Shown piece by piece: positions 38,272 to 48,496 of a stretch of DNA of 64,000 nucleotides. The translations under genes were made by a program, and so were the position numbers. The first letter of the stretch is position 1. Each line of letters opens with the position of its first letter. The DNA lies in the NCBI RefSeq assembly GCF_006438725.1, contig NZ_RCZD01000010.1:124001-188000 (forward strand). The letters run 5' to 3'. The stretch comes from Ewingella americana (GTDB taxonomy: Bacteria; Pseudomonadota; Gammaproteobacteria; Enterobacterales; Enterobacteriaceae). The notes under the pieces are model-generated. The model saw nothing but the letters and a program-made list of their open reading frames with translations, was not told the origin of the DNA and ran no database searches.

Positions 38272-40956
38272 TTATTTCCCCGCAGGCACCGACAGGCAAT
38301 TAAGCATCAGCGTCAGTAACGTATCTTCAGTTTTATTGATTTTCAGCTGATAATCGGCCGTACATTGCTGATCGCTGCCTTTGCCCCACTGGGCTTTGAG
38401 CTGGCCTTTTTCGGCTAATCCGCTGATATAGGTTTCCCCCCCGTCACCGACAATGCCCGTATTCGGCTGATCACTCTCTTCGCTGGCTATTTGCATCACG
38501 GTGGCACCAAACGGCACCGGTTTGCCCCCCGCGCGCAATAAGGTGATCATGGCGCGCGCACCGACGTGGGTATTGAATTTTGCCCGCACGACGGCGCCAC
38601 GTGTCGGGATCACCTCTTTCACGTTGTCGTCGATATCAACATTGGCACCGAGGGTGGTGGTATCCAGGCCTACGCTGTTACGGCGATACGGCGTGGCATA
38701 AGGCAGAACTGCATATCCCCGGGAATCGGTAAAGACGGTATTGTCATTGGTGGTACCGACTCCGCCAGCATCAGGGGCGGCAATCAGCACATTGGTTTCC
38801 CCCAGAGGTTGAGACAGTGTGATCCCACCGCTGTGGCCAATCACGCCGCCGGATAATCCGTAGTTCCAGCGTTGTGACTCCGGCGAGTAGCTGTACCCCA
38901 GGTTGCTGTTACCACGCTGGCCACGGTAGTTAAGGCTGCCGTTGCCCCCCGTGCTGTCGCCCTGATTGCCGGTATTGGTGCTCATATTATAATTAAGACG
39001 GTCGTCCATCGCCTGACCGCTCACCCCCGCTTGCTGAGTCACATGACCACTATTGTCATGACTTGAGCTGTAGGTGGCGGAAGCTCCGTGTATCCAGCGA
39101 TCCAGCGGAATCGAGACATTCAGGGAAACCTGCTTATCCGCGGATTCACCCGGCGTTTGGGTATTGCTGTACGAAATGCTGTAGCTGATACCTCTCCAGC
39201 TATTGTTATAACCCGCCTGCGTGGTTTTCTCTTCGCCATCCACGCCCCAGTAATCCTGCATGCTGGCGGAGAGATAGAACGACCCCCAATCTTGCGGTAA
39301 TGTCTGGGTCACAGAGCCCTGAACCTGGCTGCGTTTATGATGGGAACGGTTATAGTCGTTTGAATCGTCGTCCGTATTATTCATATCCACGGATTCCTGC
39401 AGGGTATAAAAGCCACTGGTGGAATAGCGGTAACCCAGCAGGCGGAAATCAGTACCTGTACCAATGAAGGATTTGGCATACAGGAAGCGATAAGACTGCC
39501 CTTTCGAAACCTCGCCTTCAGGGAGGTTCGTTTTACTTTGGGTGACGTCGACGGAAACGGCACCGATGTCCCCCATATTTTTACCCGCGCCTAATGCCAC
39601 CGCGGTGTAATCCTTGCTGCCCTGCGTGCCCCCATACAGCGTTATGCCATGAGAGAACCCACGGATCAGCGTAAACTGACCAAACTCCGGCGTATCATCA
39701 CCGCCGTTTCCACCGCGGTACTGGCCCGCCGTCAGGCTATATTTGATTCGCCCTTCACGTTGTAAAATCGGTACGGCCGAATACGGCTGAATATAGTGCT
39801 GCTCGCTGCCGTCTTCCTCTTTCACCGTAATGTCTAAGTCACCGCTGTCGCCACTGGAATAGAGATCGTTTATTTCAAACGCACCCGGAGAAACATATCC
39901 CTGATAGATGGTGTACCCATTTTGCTTGATAGTGACCTGAGCATTTGATTTGGCAATACCACGCACAATCGGGGCAAAGCCCTGCTGACTGTCGGGTAAC
40001 ATTTGATCATCTGACGCCAGTTGTGCACCACGATATTGCGCACTATCAAACACGTCGCTACCTGAGTTGCCATCGCCCATCGTCAGCTGGGATTTAAACG
40101 GCACAATACTGCGCTGGACATAGGTATTAATGTTCTGCCATTCACGCACGCCGTTATTGTCGTTCCAGGTGGAGTAATTTCGTACCCGCCACGCGCCAAG
40201 GTTGATGCCGTTACGTACGCTGAGGTAATAACTGTCATCCTTGGTTTTATCCGAGTTCGCGTAGGTGTTGGTCGCGTTCGACCCGGTAAAGTTGTAATCG
40301 AGCAGGAACGCGGGGATGCCTTCATCCCACAGGGTCGGGTCAACATAGCCGCGCACCGATTTTGAGAGTACGGCCTGTGGAAAACTCAAATTCAAACGCT
40401 GTTTCTCGAAATCAAACGCCGCCGAGGAGGAAGGGATCATTGAGATAAAATCAATGCATTCGCTTTCATCAGCAACCACGGAAGGCGTAGCCGGCGCGGT
40501 AGCGGTTTGATCCCCTTCTTGCTTCTCAGCGGCCTGCTGAGTCGCCGCTTTTTTGACCAGGGCGAGCAGCTGGGGAACGGCATCCAGTTTTACCCCGTAC
40601 TGCTTGAGTTGTTCGAGTGTCAGGCAGGGAATTAACCCGTTGCCCTCAGGGTTAACTTTGTCTTTATCAGCATTGAACATGATCTCTTTATGATCAACGG
40701 CATCGTTGTTGACATAAATATCGACCATGTATTTCCCGGGGGCCTGGCTATTACCGCTATTAAAAGCGGATAAATCGGAAACCTCCCCAGTCCCCAGGTT
40801 TTCAAGCATTTCAGAACTGAATTCATTGCCCGCAAAACTGCTGGAAGCATATGAGATCAGTAATGCCAGAATGGTTAATTTGAAATAAGTCCCTTTAGCA
40901 GATAATGGATTAAGGCTCCCTGCCTTTTTTAATATTGCTTTATTTTTCGAGACCAT
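38272..40956 (-). CDS. Fimbrial outer-membrane usher (cluster 1)
   Basis: 894 residues. Signal peptide ending SSFA, N-terminal chaperone-binding domain, 24-strand barrel with plug, and C-terminal domains (PFGATVMQIASEESD, CTADYQLK). FimD-like motifs include VRGYVDPTLWDEGIPAFLLDYNF and GIAKSNAQVTIKQNGYTIYQ. An Ala/Gln/Glu-rich insertion of about 30 residues (KKAATQQAAEKQEGDQ onward) interrupts the N-terminal region. AGGT precedes the ATG. It secretes and assembles the cluster 1 subunits. Confidence 0.95.
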   Translation of the reverse strand: MVSKNKAILKKAGSLNPLSAKGTYFKLTILALLISYASSSFAGNEFSSEMLENLGTGEVSDLSAFNSGNSQAPGKYMVDIYVNNDAVDHKEIMFNADKDKVNPEGNGLIPCLTLEQLKQYGVKLDAVPQLLALVKKAATQQAAEKQEGDQTATAPATPSVVADESECIDFISMIPSSSAAFDFEKQRLNLSFPQAVLSKSVRGYVDPTLWDEGIPAFLLDYNFTGSNATNTYANSDKTKDDSYYLSVRNGINLGAWRVRNYSTWNDNNGVREWQNINTYVQRSIVPFKSQLTMGDGNSGSDVFDSAQYRGAQLASDDQMLPDSQQGFAPIVRGIAKSNAQVTIKQNGYTIYQGYVSPGAFEINDLYSSGDSGDLDITVKEEDGSEQHYIQPYSAVPILQREGRIKYSLTAGQYRGGNGGDDTPEFGQFTLIRGFSHGITLYGGTQGSKDYTAVALGAGKNMGDIGAVSVDVTQSKTNLPEGEVSKGQSYRFLYAKSFIGTGTDFRLLGYRYSTSGFYTLQESVDMNNTDDDSNDYNRSHHKRSQVQGSVTQTLPQDWGSFYLSASMQDYWGVDGEEKTTQAGYNNSWRGISYSISYSNTQTPGESADKQVSLNVSIPLDRWIHGASATYSSSHDNSGHVTQQAGVSGQAMDDRLNYNMSTNTGNQGDSTGGNGSLNYRGQRGNSNLGYSYSPESQRWNYGLSGGVIGHSGGITLSQPLGETNVLIAAPDAGGVGTTNDNTVFTDSRGYAVLPYATPYRRNSVGLDTTTLGANVDIDDNVKEVIPTRGAVVRAKFNTHVGARAMITLLRAGGKPVPFGATVMQIASEESDQPNTGIVGDGGETYISGLAEKGQLKAQWGKGSDQQCTADYQLKINKTEDTLLTLMLNCLSVPAGK

Positions 40957-40983
40957 TATCTTTTACCTAATGATTGAGCTTTG

Positions 40984-41685
40984 TTATTTAACAGCCATAT
41001 CGATAGATTGGGTTAAGCCACCAAAATCATTGATACATTTGTATTTAACGGTGCTTGCATGGCCTGCCCCTTCGGGGATTTTGTAATGCATCTCCGACTG
41101 CGGCAACACCAGATTAGCGTCTTTAATATCTTTGCCATTCACACTCAGATTGTTGAATGAGACTGAATAGGCCGTCGGGTTTTTCACCACGAGATCATTG
41201 CCTTGTTGACTCCACTGTAATTTCCCCGGAGAGTCACTGACATTCCCTGCTAAACCAGCAGGCCGATAGAATAGTTTTACGCGGGTTTTAATTGCCATTT
41301 GCAGTACGTTCTGCCCATCACCTGCAGCAGGTGCCGGTGGAATAGCTTTAACGTTGACCCAATACACCGACTCTTTGTCGCCAGGCAGTTCCTTGTCACT
41401 TTTTTTAATAATACGCAGCATATTCTCTTTATTTGCGTTCAGTCTGAATAAAGGGGGGGTAACCGTAAAGGGCACATTTTTACTGCCACTGGCATCATCA
41501 ACCCATGACTGAATTAAAAAATACTGCGCGCCACTGCGGTTAATTACCGACAGTGAAGCTTCACGACTGGCAGCATTATAAATAACGCGGGTCGCCCCAA
41601 CAGCAATACCGCCACTTTCTGCCGCAAATACGCTTTGTGTACAGGCCATGATAAGCATGGCTGCAATAACATTTAATTTTTTCAC
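40984..41685 (-). CDS. Fimbrial periplasmic chaperone (cluster 1)
   Basis: 233 residues. Signal peptide MKKLNVIAAMLIMACTQSVFA, then the PapD-like two-Ig fold: GGIAVGATRVIYNAASREAS, TPPLFRLNANKENMLRII, ESVYWVNVKAIPP, KLFYRP. The start is GTG at 41685, with AAGGG 8 bases upstream; no in-frame ATG fits the signal peptide. It stabilises subunits by donor-strand complementation before passing them to the usher. Confidence 0.94.
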   Translation of the reverse strand: MKKLNVIAAMLIMACTQSVFAAESGGIAVGATRVIYNAASREASLSVINRSGAQYFLIQSWVDDASGSKNVPFTVTPPLFRLNANKENMLRIIKKSDKELPGDKESVYWVNVKAIPPAPAAGDGQNVLQMAIKTRVKLFYRPAGLAGNVSDSPGKLQWSQQGNDLVVKNPTAYSVSFNNLSVNGKDIKDANLVLPQSEMHYKIPEGAGHASTVKYKCINDFGGLTQSIDMAVK

Positions 41686-41802
41686 TTATGGAGCCCTTTA
41701 ATTAATGGTCTTTATTACCATCGGAGAGATAACCATGCCGTAATGACTACGGCATGGTTATAGAGCTAACTAAAGTAACCAATGATATAGAAGCCGGGTT
41801 GA

Positions 41803-42366
41803 TTAGTTATACGTTACAGTAAAGTCAGTGTGACCATTTGCCAGACCCGCAGTAACAGAATCTGCAATAGAAATATAACGTGCGCTGTATGGCAGGATCA
41901 TTTCAGTTTCAGTAATTTTAATTGCAGTAGTATCGGTATTCAAAGGCAGACCGGTCTGCGTGTTATCAAGAATCTGAATACCAACACCGGTTGCAATTGC
42001 CTGACCAGAAGTGTCAGAACCCGCATTAACTGCCAATGAGGTTTTAGCGGTGTCAGCACCGGCACCATTAAAACTTACAGTGGCTTCAAAAGGGGTCGTT
42101 CTGTCTACCGTACAGTTGCTCAGAACGATACTGAAAGGCTGGGCAGTAGAAGTATCTCCTTTTTTGGCGAACACAGATGATTTAACAGCGCCCAAATCCA
42201 CTTTAAGGTTCTGGTTGCTAGCGCTAATTGCACACGGAGTGTTCGTGATGCTACCCGTGAAATCAACTGTTCCATTAGAAGTGTCATAAGCGCTATCGGC
42301 CATTGCAGAAGAAGCAAAACCTGCCATAACCAGTGTTAAACATACTGCTGATTTATTAAAAGACAT
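41803..42366 (-). CDS. Major fimbrial subunit (cluster 1)
   Basis: 187 residues or slightly fewer. Signal peptide MSFNKSAVCLTLVMAGFASSAMA; mature pilin with TNTPCAISA and VLSNCTVD disulphide and C-terminal DFTVTYN. AAGGAAATGAT precedes the ATG at 42366. First gene of cluster 1, in the major pilin position, with 117 bases before the chaperone. Its promoter lies in 42367-42770. Confidence 0.92.
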   Translation of the reverse strand: MSFNKSAVCLTLVMAGFASSAMADSAYDTSNGTVDFTGSITNTPCAISASNQNLKVDLGAVKSSVFAKKGDTSTAQPFSIVLSNCTVDRTTPFEATVSFNGAGADTAKTSLAVNAGSDTSGQAIATGVGIQILDNTQTGLPLNTDTTAIKITETEMILPYSARYISIADSVTAGLANGHTDFTVTYN

Positions 42367-42773
42367 ATCATTTCCTTTTCGATACATATGAGGTGAAACA
42401 TATATTAAAGTCATGGGCGGCTTAATGAAAAATTAGAAATACTAAAAACCCGTCCCGGGAAAATAATATTAATCAATTACGAGCCCATTATTGGAATGCA
42501 TCATGATTCCGTGAAAGCAAGATAACTCACTTCTAATAGTGAGGATAGCTGGCGTTTTTTAGGGGGGAGGGGCAACCTGCGTAAATCACATTACAATCAG
42601 ACAGTTAAGGTATATGTTGGCATTTTGAAAGATAACCTAATTCTATATAAAATATCATTCATGGCAATTTAAAACAATTTCTAGCACCAAATTGAACAAT
42701 TTATTAACAATAAAGATTACCCACACCGTACCAGTGACGATTCAAGTCATTCCTGGGAATGGAAAAAAGAAAT
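42367..42773. other. Upstream region of fimbrial cluster 1
   Basis: About 400 AT-rich bases between the LysR terminator and the major pilin gene. A short inverted repeat ggaat...attcc (about 42493-42510) was seen. There are no long flanking inverted repeats of the kind that would mark an invertible promoter. Confidence 0.45.
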
Positions 42774-42817
42774 AAAAAACCGCACTCTCCTTGCAAAAGA
42801 AGAGTGCGGTTTTTTTA
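42774..42817. terminator. Terminator after LysR-type gene
   Basis: Stem aaccgcactct / agagtgcggtt with T runs on both strands, just after the LysR stop. It separates the regulator from fimbrial cluster 1. Confidence 0.9.
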
Positions 42818-42837
42818 ATCGCGGGTGTCTTGAGTTA

Positions 42838-43773
42838 TTAGGAACCGAGGTTTTTAATCTTCTTAATCACTTCAATAAACTGCGAGAAGTTGGAATTTTG
42901 CATCGCACTTTTATTATAGGTCATATAAAAAATCATTGGTGGTAGTTCAAAAGAACACTCAAGTGCCTTAAGATTATAGCATTCACCAAATTTAGCAAAA
43001 AATGTTTCAGTAACAAAACTCACACATTCAGTGACCTCAGTCACTGCAGCATTCACTTCTACAGAACTGCTGGTAAAAAACTTATGGCGATTGCTTTTTA
43101 CTTCCTCGATCATATCCTGAAAACGCTTTAGCCCCTGGGTATTAATATTTAAAAAGGTAAAACTCTCCCGCCCAAGATCTTCTGTGGTTAATTTATCGTT
43201 TAAGCGTGGGTGAGATTTTTCACAAACGGCCAGGACATTCTCCCTCATATATTCCATCGTTACCGTTGCGTTACCATATTGGGGCTTGGTATCGAAAATC
43301 ACATCGGCTTTGCGGTACGTCAGAACATCTTCGCTGGCGTCCAGTGAAGCATCCGCACTAATATGGACCAGCTCATACGGTAAATTATTTTGGTGAATGA
43401 CGGAACATATATCCGGTAGAATTCGTTGAGCCGTATAGGGCGAACAATAAACGATGAATTTATTTCTGGTATCAGACTCAGTGAAATTTACCAGGCTATT
43501 AACCAAACCACCCAGATCATCACCGATCCGTTCATGTAAAAGAATCGCGACAGTGGTAGGAACCAATCCTTGTCCCTTACGTACAAAAAGAGGGTCTGAG
43601 AAATAAGCACGTAACTTATTAAGAGATTGACTCACTGATGATGGGCTGGAGTCCAGCTTATCAGCGGCAATTGAAACACTGCTGTAGATAAATATTGTTT
43701 CGAAGACAAATAATAAGTTGAAGTCAAAAGCGTTAATATTTTCGAAGTTATTTATAATTGTGTTGCTGGACAT
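42838..43773 (-). CDS. LysR-family regulator between fimbrial clusters
   Basis: 311 residues. The HTH at about 17-75 (FDFNLLFVFETIFIYSSVSIAADKL then SSPSSVSQSLNKLRAYF) is of LysR type in the LeuO/NodD-like branch. The effector domain follows. The N-terminal extension of about 15 residues before FDFNLL is usual for that branch. It lies between two fimbrial operons on the same strand and probably controls one or both; that is inferred from position. Confidence 0.87.
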   Translation of the reverse strand: MSSNTIINNFENINAFDFNLLFVFETIFIYSSVSIAADKLDSSPSSVSQSLNKLRAYFSDPLFVRKGQGLVPTTVAILLHERIGDDLGGLVNSLVNFTESDTRNKFIVYCSPYTAQRILPDICSVIHQNNLPYELVHISADASLDASEDVLTYRKADVIFDTKPQYGNATVTMEYMRENVLAVCEKSHPRLNDKLTTEDLGRESFTFLNINTQGLKRFQDMIEEVKSNRHKFFTSSSVEVNAAVTEVTECVSFVTETFFAKFGECYNLKALECSFELPPMIFYMTYNKSAMQNSNFSQFIEVIKKIKNLGS

Positions 43774-43979
43774 AACCGTTTCCCCATTGTTTCTTTAATG
43801 TGCTGCTCAATAGCACCGAAGACACAATGCCGATAGAAAATCTGAGGCATTTCAGATTAATAGTAGTAGATATTTCCACCGAAAACAAAATCAATACCTT
43901 CAATGAAACCCATGCCATCACTATGGATGTTTATATGGGAAGGGTATTTGTCTGGTTTTCAGTCAGGGAAATGACGCCC

Positions 43980-45149
43980 CTAATAGTAAGTAATAGTGAT
44001 ATTCGCTTTGGCAGTAATGCCTCCGGTGAAGCTTTTACCCGCCGAGTCCGTCACCTCTGCTGCGGTTTGTTCTATAGCCGCCTGGAAGTTGGCGGTATTT
44101 TTACCCTGCTGCCCAATACCAAGATTTTGTTTAACCCCTGTTCTCACCGTTTTCCCGTCACTGTCATAGAGACCAACCGCAATCCCCTCCAGCTTTTTAC
44201 CATCGTCTGCATTATGAACCACTAATGAATCGCGGGCGGTAAGTACAGAATTAGCGTCATCAAAGGTGAACTCAACATTATTTGTATAGCTGCTACAGGT
44301 GAAATCCATGCCGAAGCGCGTAAGCGGCCCCGTCTGCGGGAAGCTGCCGCTGCTGGTTTTACGATAGGTACCTAAATCGACTGTCTGATGTTTGTTGTCA
44401 AGTTTGCAGGACGGTGCAGCCATATAAACGCCGGAGCCCAGTGGTACGTCTACCGTACCAGCACCGTTAAGCCCATCAATCGTAAACGTTAAATGAGCGC
44501 CAGGGGGGATCACCGCCTCGGACTGATACTCCATCCAGCCAAGCTTAATCAATTCAGCGCGCATCGACTGAATGGCAAAGTTATATTTTTGATCATATTT
44601 ATACAGCGTTTTGCCGTCATTATATTGGGCACCAAACTGAACCAGCGTGGTGTCGTTTTTACCATTAACAATGGGGTATTCAACACCAAGGTTTTTTCCG
44701 GCCGCCATTTTTGCAGGGGGATAACTGTTAGCCAGCGTTTCCTCATTTATTGACACGGCTTTGATATACATCTTGAGTTTGATGCCGTTATTCGTGGTCT
44801 GCGCCTCTCCAGCCCAATCCAGTGCCGTATCATTGACCGCGCTGAGGCTGAGCGAAATTTCCCCGTCAAAGGTTGCAGGAGCATCAAATTCCTGGCCATC
44901 TGAAGTGCATGTCAGGCGCATATTCGGCAAAAATTGAGCGTAATCAAGCGATAATAACACCGTGTAATCCGGCGTATTCTGATCTGCGGCAATCGGATTT
45001 TCCCGCGTATAAGGGGAGAAAGGCGCTGCGCCCCCGGTGTCGATATCACAATGCAAAACACCGGCCCAGCCCATGGCGGGTACAACCCCCAAAAGAAGTA
45101 GCGCTGCGCGTGAAAGTGAAATGGCAATGGGAGCCAACCTGTTTTTCAT
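43980..45149 (-). CDS. Fimbrial adhesin-like protein (cluster 2)
   Basis: 389 residues. Signal peptide MKNRLAPIAISLSRAALLLL...GWA, then GVLHCDIDTGG. A long N-terminal domain (to about 235) and a C-terminal pilin-like domain (MAAPSCKLDNKHQTVDLGTY, DFTCSSYTNN, end ANITITYY). A two-domain tip adhesin is the best reading. Last gene of cluster 2, 18 bases after the chaperone stop. Confidence 0.85.
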   Translation of the reverse strand: MKNRLAPIAISLSRAALLLLGVVPAMGWAGVLHCDIDTGGAAPFSPYTRENPIAADQNTPDYTVLLSLDYAQFLPNMRLTCTSDGQEFDAPATFDGEISLSLSAVNDTALDWAGEAQTTNNGIKLKMYIKAVSINEETLANSYPPAKMAAGKNLGVEYPIVNGKNDTTLVQFGAQYNDGKTLYKYDQKYNFAIQSMRAELIKLGWMEYQSEAVIPPGAHLTFTIDGLNGAGTVDVPLGSGVYMAAPSCKLDNKHQTVDLGTYRKTSSGSFPQTGPLTRFGMDFTCSSYTNNVEFTFDDANSVLTARDSLVVHNADDGKKLEGIAVGLYDSDGKTVRTGVKQNLGIGQQGKNTANFQAAIEQTAAEVTDSAGKSFTGGITAKANITITYY

Positions 45150-45167
45150 TTATTAAGCCTTCAAAAT

Positions 45168-45884
45168 TTAGAAAGACTGGTGGAGTACCGCTGACTCACC
45201 ACCAAAATCATTGATAACTGAATAATTCACCGTTCCTGATTTACCACCTACCCCGGTGGGGAGCAGATAACGTGCTTCACCTTTGGGTGGAACCATCACA
45301 TTTTTATCCGCGATGGGCTGAGCTTTGCCACCGGAGGAGACAGAAAGTTCAGAGAAACTCGCGGAGTATTCTGTGGGGTTTTTCGCCACTAGCCAGTATT
45401 TCCCACCTTCATAGCTGGCCTGCCACTGTAATTTACCCACGGTATCGGCGGGTTTCTCTTTGAGTGCACCTGGCCGGATAAAGATCTTCAGGTGCGTACG
45501 CACTGCGACCTGCAACTGGTTTCCTTTGGATTTACTGACCGGCGGTATTTCCTGTATCCATAGCCAGTATACCGATTCACGGTCCTGGGGCAGTTTCCCC
45601 GGGATGATCACCATGCGCAATTTGCCTTCGCGGCCAGCGCCAATTTTAAATAGTGGAGGGGTCAGAACCAAAGGCAGGTTTTTATCATTGCCATTGAGAT
45701 CTTCAATCCACGACTGCACTAAATAGTCCTGAGATTTATCATCATTAATGAGTTTTATGGAGGTCTCTTTATCGCTCTCCAGCGCGACCACGCGTGTCAG
45801 CGCCGGGCGTATGGCTGCACTGGCAGCATTCGTTAAGAGCAAGAGACTCATCAGTGCAGCAAGGGTCACTTTAGTCACATTCAT
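45168..45884 (-). CDS. Fimbrial periplasmic chaperone (cluster 2)
   Basis: 238 residues, PapD family. Signal peptide MNVTKVTLAALMSLLLLTNA...; AIRPALTRVVALESDKETSI, LTPPLFKIGAGREGKLRMVI, ESVYWLWIQEIPP, LKIFIRPGAL. The ATG at 45884 follows a weak site, 12 bases after the usher stop, so translation may be coupled. Clearly diverged from the cluster 1 chaperone. Confidence 0.94.
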   Translation of the reverse strand: MNVTKVTLAALMSLLLLTNAASAAIRPALTRVVALESDKETSIKLINDDKSQDYLVQSWIEDLNGNDKNLPLVLTPPLFKIGAGREGKLRMVIIPGKLPQDRESVYWLWIQEIPPVSKSKGNQLQVAVRTHLKIFIRPGALKEKPADTVGKLQWQASYEGGKYWLVAKNPTEYSASFSELSVSSGGKAQPIADKNVMVPPKGEARYLLPTGVGGKSGTVNYSVINDFGGESAVLHQSF

Positions 45885-45896
45885 AGAACACTCTGT

Positions 45897-48437
45897 TTAG
45901 CGGCAAACCGCATTGATTTGTTGATACCATGGGTCTGAAAGGCCTTTGGCAACGGGTAGAGTAAACTGACACTGGCTATTATTCTCCAGCGTCACATGCA
46001 GTGTCGTTTCTCCCTCAGCAAGTACGCCGCTGAGGTACAACAGTCCATTATCAGCGACCATGCCAACCTGCTCTTCTCCTTGCCGGACAGTCGCGCCGAA
46101 AGGCGCGGGCTTACCGTTTGCGAGTGATAACCCCACCAGAGCACGGCGTCCTACTTTTGTCTGGAAGCGGCGAACGACCACCGCGCCATGACTTGGAATA
46201 ACGTTTGAACCGCCTTCCGTCAGTTCAATGTTATCGGCGGCATGGCGGGTATCCAGCGAAAGCGAATTATCGCGATAGGCTGAAATCGACGGCACTACGG
46301 CACGTCCCCAACGGTTGGTCGACACCCCAGGCTGCCCTTCCACACTGATATTCTGAGCTCCGGGTGTTTCAATAATCGCAATCGTGTCGCCCAGTTGTTG
46401 AGACAACACCACGCCGTGGTTATAGGCCACGACGCCACCAGAAATCCCGGCTGAATACTGGCGGCTATCCTGAGTGACGCTGGCACTGGCATTCATATTA
46501 GCCATGCTGTTGCGGTAGGTAACCGATGCCGAAGGCGAATATCCGTTGCTGTCATGCTGTGCTGACAAAGAGTAGTTCATGGCATTGTCCAATTCCGTAC
46601 CCGATACCGTCGCCATTTGCGATCCACTGGAGTGGTTACCGGAGTTAGTGCTAAACGATAGATTGCGGCTTCTTCTGTCGCCCATATCCAAAGGAACGGA
46701 GAAATTGAGTGACAGTTGGCGATCGGGTGCGCTATCCGAGCCGTCATCGGAGTTGGCCTGATAGCTGTAGCTGATGCCTACATTGACCGCTTTAATATTA
46801 AAACTGTACCCCATGGTTAAAGAGGTATTGCTGGCGCTTTCGTCGTAATAATTATCGCGCTGAAGCGTCAGGTATCCATTACCGAAATCACCAAGACCTT
46901 GATTAAGCGTAGCCTGAAATTCATTTTTGCGATGATGCTGGGTATCGTCATTTCCCCACATTGCGCTCGCATATTCAGGAAAATCTAAAAAATCTCTGGA
47001 CTGATACCGGTATCCCATCAGCTGCAATGATGTGTCCGTGGTGTCAAAACGACGCGCATAAAGCAGACGCAGCGCCCTGCCACTGGTTCCTGCGGCAGCC
47101 TGTTCATCCTCGACACGCATACCTGAAGCAGACTGATGTTTCTCCAGCGCCCAATCCAGCGAGATACTCCCGAGTGAACCGAGATTGAATGCGCCCCCCA
47201 GTGCCATGGAGTGATAACCTTCACCCGCCACCACTAAGTCATTGAGGGTTAACTTCTCCCAGCCATATTGCAGACTCCCTTGCGCAACCAGTGGCTGATA
47301 GGCAAGTCCGTCATCGCGATAGCGTCCGGCACTCAGACTGTAACGCCAGGTGCCGGGCCTCAGCATATTGGGCAGCGAGGTATAAGGCACCGTGAACTGC
47401 TGCTTGCTGCCATCACTCTCTTCTACGGTGACATCTAAATCGGCCCCAATTTGGCCATTGTTCAAATCACTGATCGCAAAGTTACCGGGTGGAACGGTTT
47501 TGCTGTAGATAATGTTCCCCCGCTGGCGGATAACAACGCGCGCATTGCTGCGGGCAACCCCACGGATCACCGGCGAATAGCTGAACGTATCCGAAGGCAA
47601 CATTTGATTATTGGTTTCCAGCGTCATACCCCGAATCGGCAAGATCCCCAGCACATCGCTTGAGGTACTGGCATAAACATCACCGACGGTAAAACGCGAG
47701 ACCAAAGCAGCGATATCACGCTCGGCATAGGCACGATCGTGGTTTTGTTCCCAGCCCTGCTGGGATTTATTGAACGTATCGAAACTATAGAAGCGCCAGT
47801 TACCGAGATTTACACCAGAGTTCAGACTCAAATAAGCCGTATCACTACTCTCAGAATCCCCATCGCGGTTGTCATGGCTATCGGTATGATAAACGTAACC
47901 CGAGTAACTCATACGCAGTGCATTCACACCGCGATCCCACAGCGAGGGATCAATCATTTCACGCTGCGAAGCGACATTGGTTGCAGCCTGCGGTGCGGTG
48001 ATATTAAGTTGCTGCATCGCTTCATCGTACTTAATTGTGCCATCTGGCCATTTTGCTAACAGGTCGTAGCACGCTTCATTACCACTGGTGCCAGATTTAT
48101 TTAGATGCTGATCCAGTCCCATCTGATGCAATAACGCCATGGTTAAGCATGGAGTGGCATTTTGGGAGTCGTTACCTGTAATAAAATTAATTTTCGTTTT
48201 GAACAGAGCTTTGCCGTTTAAAACAATATCAACATTCTTTATTCCGGCTGAAATAGCATTCGGGTGATAAAATTGTTGAGGTATTTCCTGAGTGTCTTTA
48301 CGTAAAAAATCCGCATCGAATTCTGTATCTTTATTCGCTGGGGGTGTAATGCTCTCACCGGCGAATGATGATAAAGAGAAGAAAGCAGTCAACACAATGA
48401 AAGTTCTCAAAATAAAGAATGATTTAAATTTTTTCAC
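45897..48437 (-). CDS. Fimbrial outer-membrane usher (cluster 2)
   Basis: 846 residues. Signal peptide ending SSFA; usher family with MIDPSLWDRGVNALRMSYSG, GVARSNARVVIRQRGNIIYS, GSNVIPSHGAVVVRRFQTKVG and C-terminal Cys pair (SQCQFTL, INAVCR). The start is GTG at 48437. It comes before the chaperone gene in transcription order, as in pap- and fae-type operons and unlike cluster 1. Confidence 0.95.
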   Translation of the reverse strand: MKKFKSFFILRTFIVLTAFFSLSSFAGESITPPANKDTEFDADFLRKDTQEIPQQFYHPNAISAGIKNVDIVLNGKALFKTKINFITGNDSQNATPCLTMALLHQMGLDQHLNKSGTSGNEACYDLLAKWPDGTIKYDEAMQQLNITAPQAATNVASQREMIDPSLWDRGVNALRMSYSGYVYHTDSHDNRDGDSESSDTAYLSLNSGVNLGNWRFYSFDTFNKSQQGWEQNHDRAYAERDIAALVSRFTVGDVYASTSSDVLGILPIRGMTLETNNQMLPSDTFSYSPVIRGVARSNARVVIRQRGNIIYSKTVPPGNFAISDLNNGQIGADLDVTVEESDGSKQQFTVPYTSLPNMLRPGTWRYSLSAGRYRDDGLAYQPLVAQGSLQYGWEKLTLNDLVVAGEGYHSMALGGAFNLGSLGSISLDWALEKHQSASGMRVEDEQAAAGTSGRALRLLYARRFDTTDTSLQLMGYRYQSRDFLDFPEYASAMWGNDDTQHHRKNEFQATLNQGLGDFGNGYLTLQRDNYYDESASNTSLTMGYSFNIKAVNVGISYSYQANSDDGSDSAPDRQLSLNFSVPLDMGDRRSRNLSFSTNSGNHSSGSQMATVSGTELDNAMNYSLSAQHDSNGYSPSASVTYRNSMANMNASASVTQDSRQYSAGISGGVVAYNHGVVLSQQLGDTIAIIETPGAQNISVEGQPGVSTNRWGRAVVPSISAYRDNSLSLDTRHAADNIELTEGGSNVIPSHGAVVVRRFQTKVGRRALVGLSLANGKPAPFGATVRQGEEQVGMVADNGLLYLSGVLAEGETTLHVTLENNSQCQFTLPVAKGLSDPWYQQINAVCR

Positions 48438-48496
48438 AGTGTGCTGCTTCTCATTTTTGTTGAATGTCGACGGTTCTCCTTGCCGTAATAACGTTT

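Noticed and set aside
42367-42837. Possible phase-variable (invertible) promoter for fimbrial cluster 1
   Set aside because: No pair of inverted repeats flanking a promoter-sized segment and no recombinase gene nearby.
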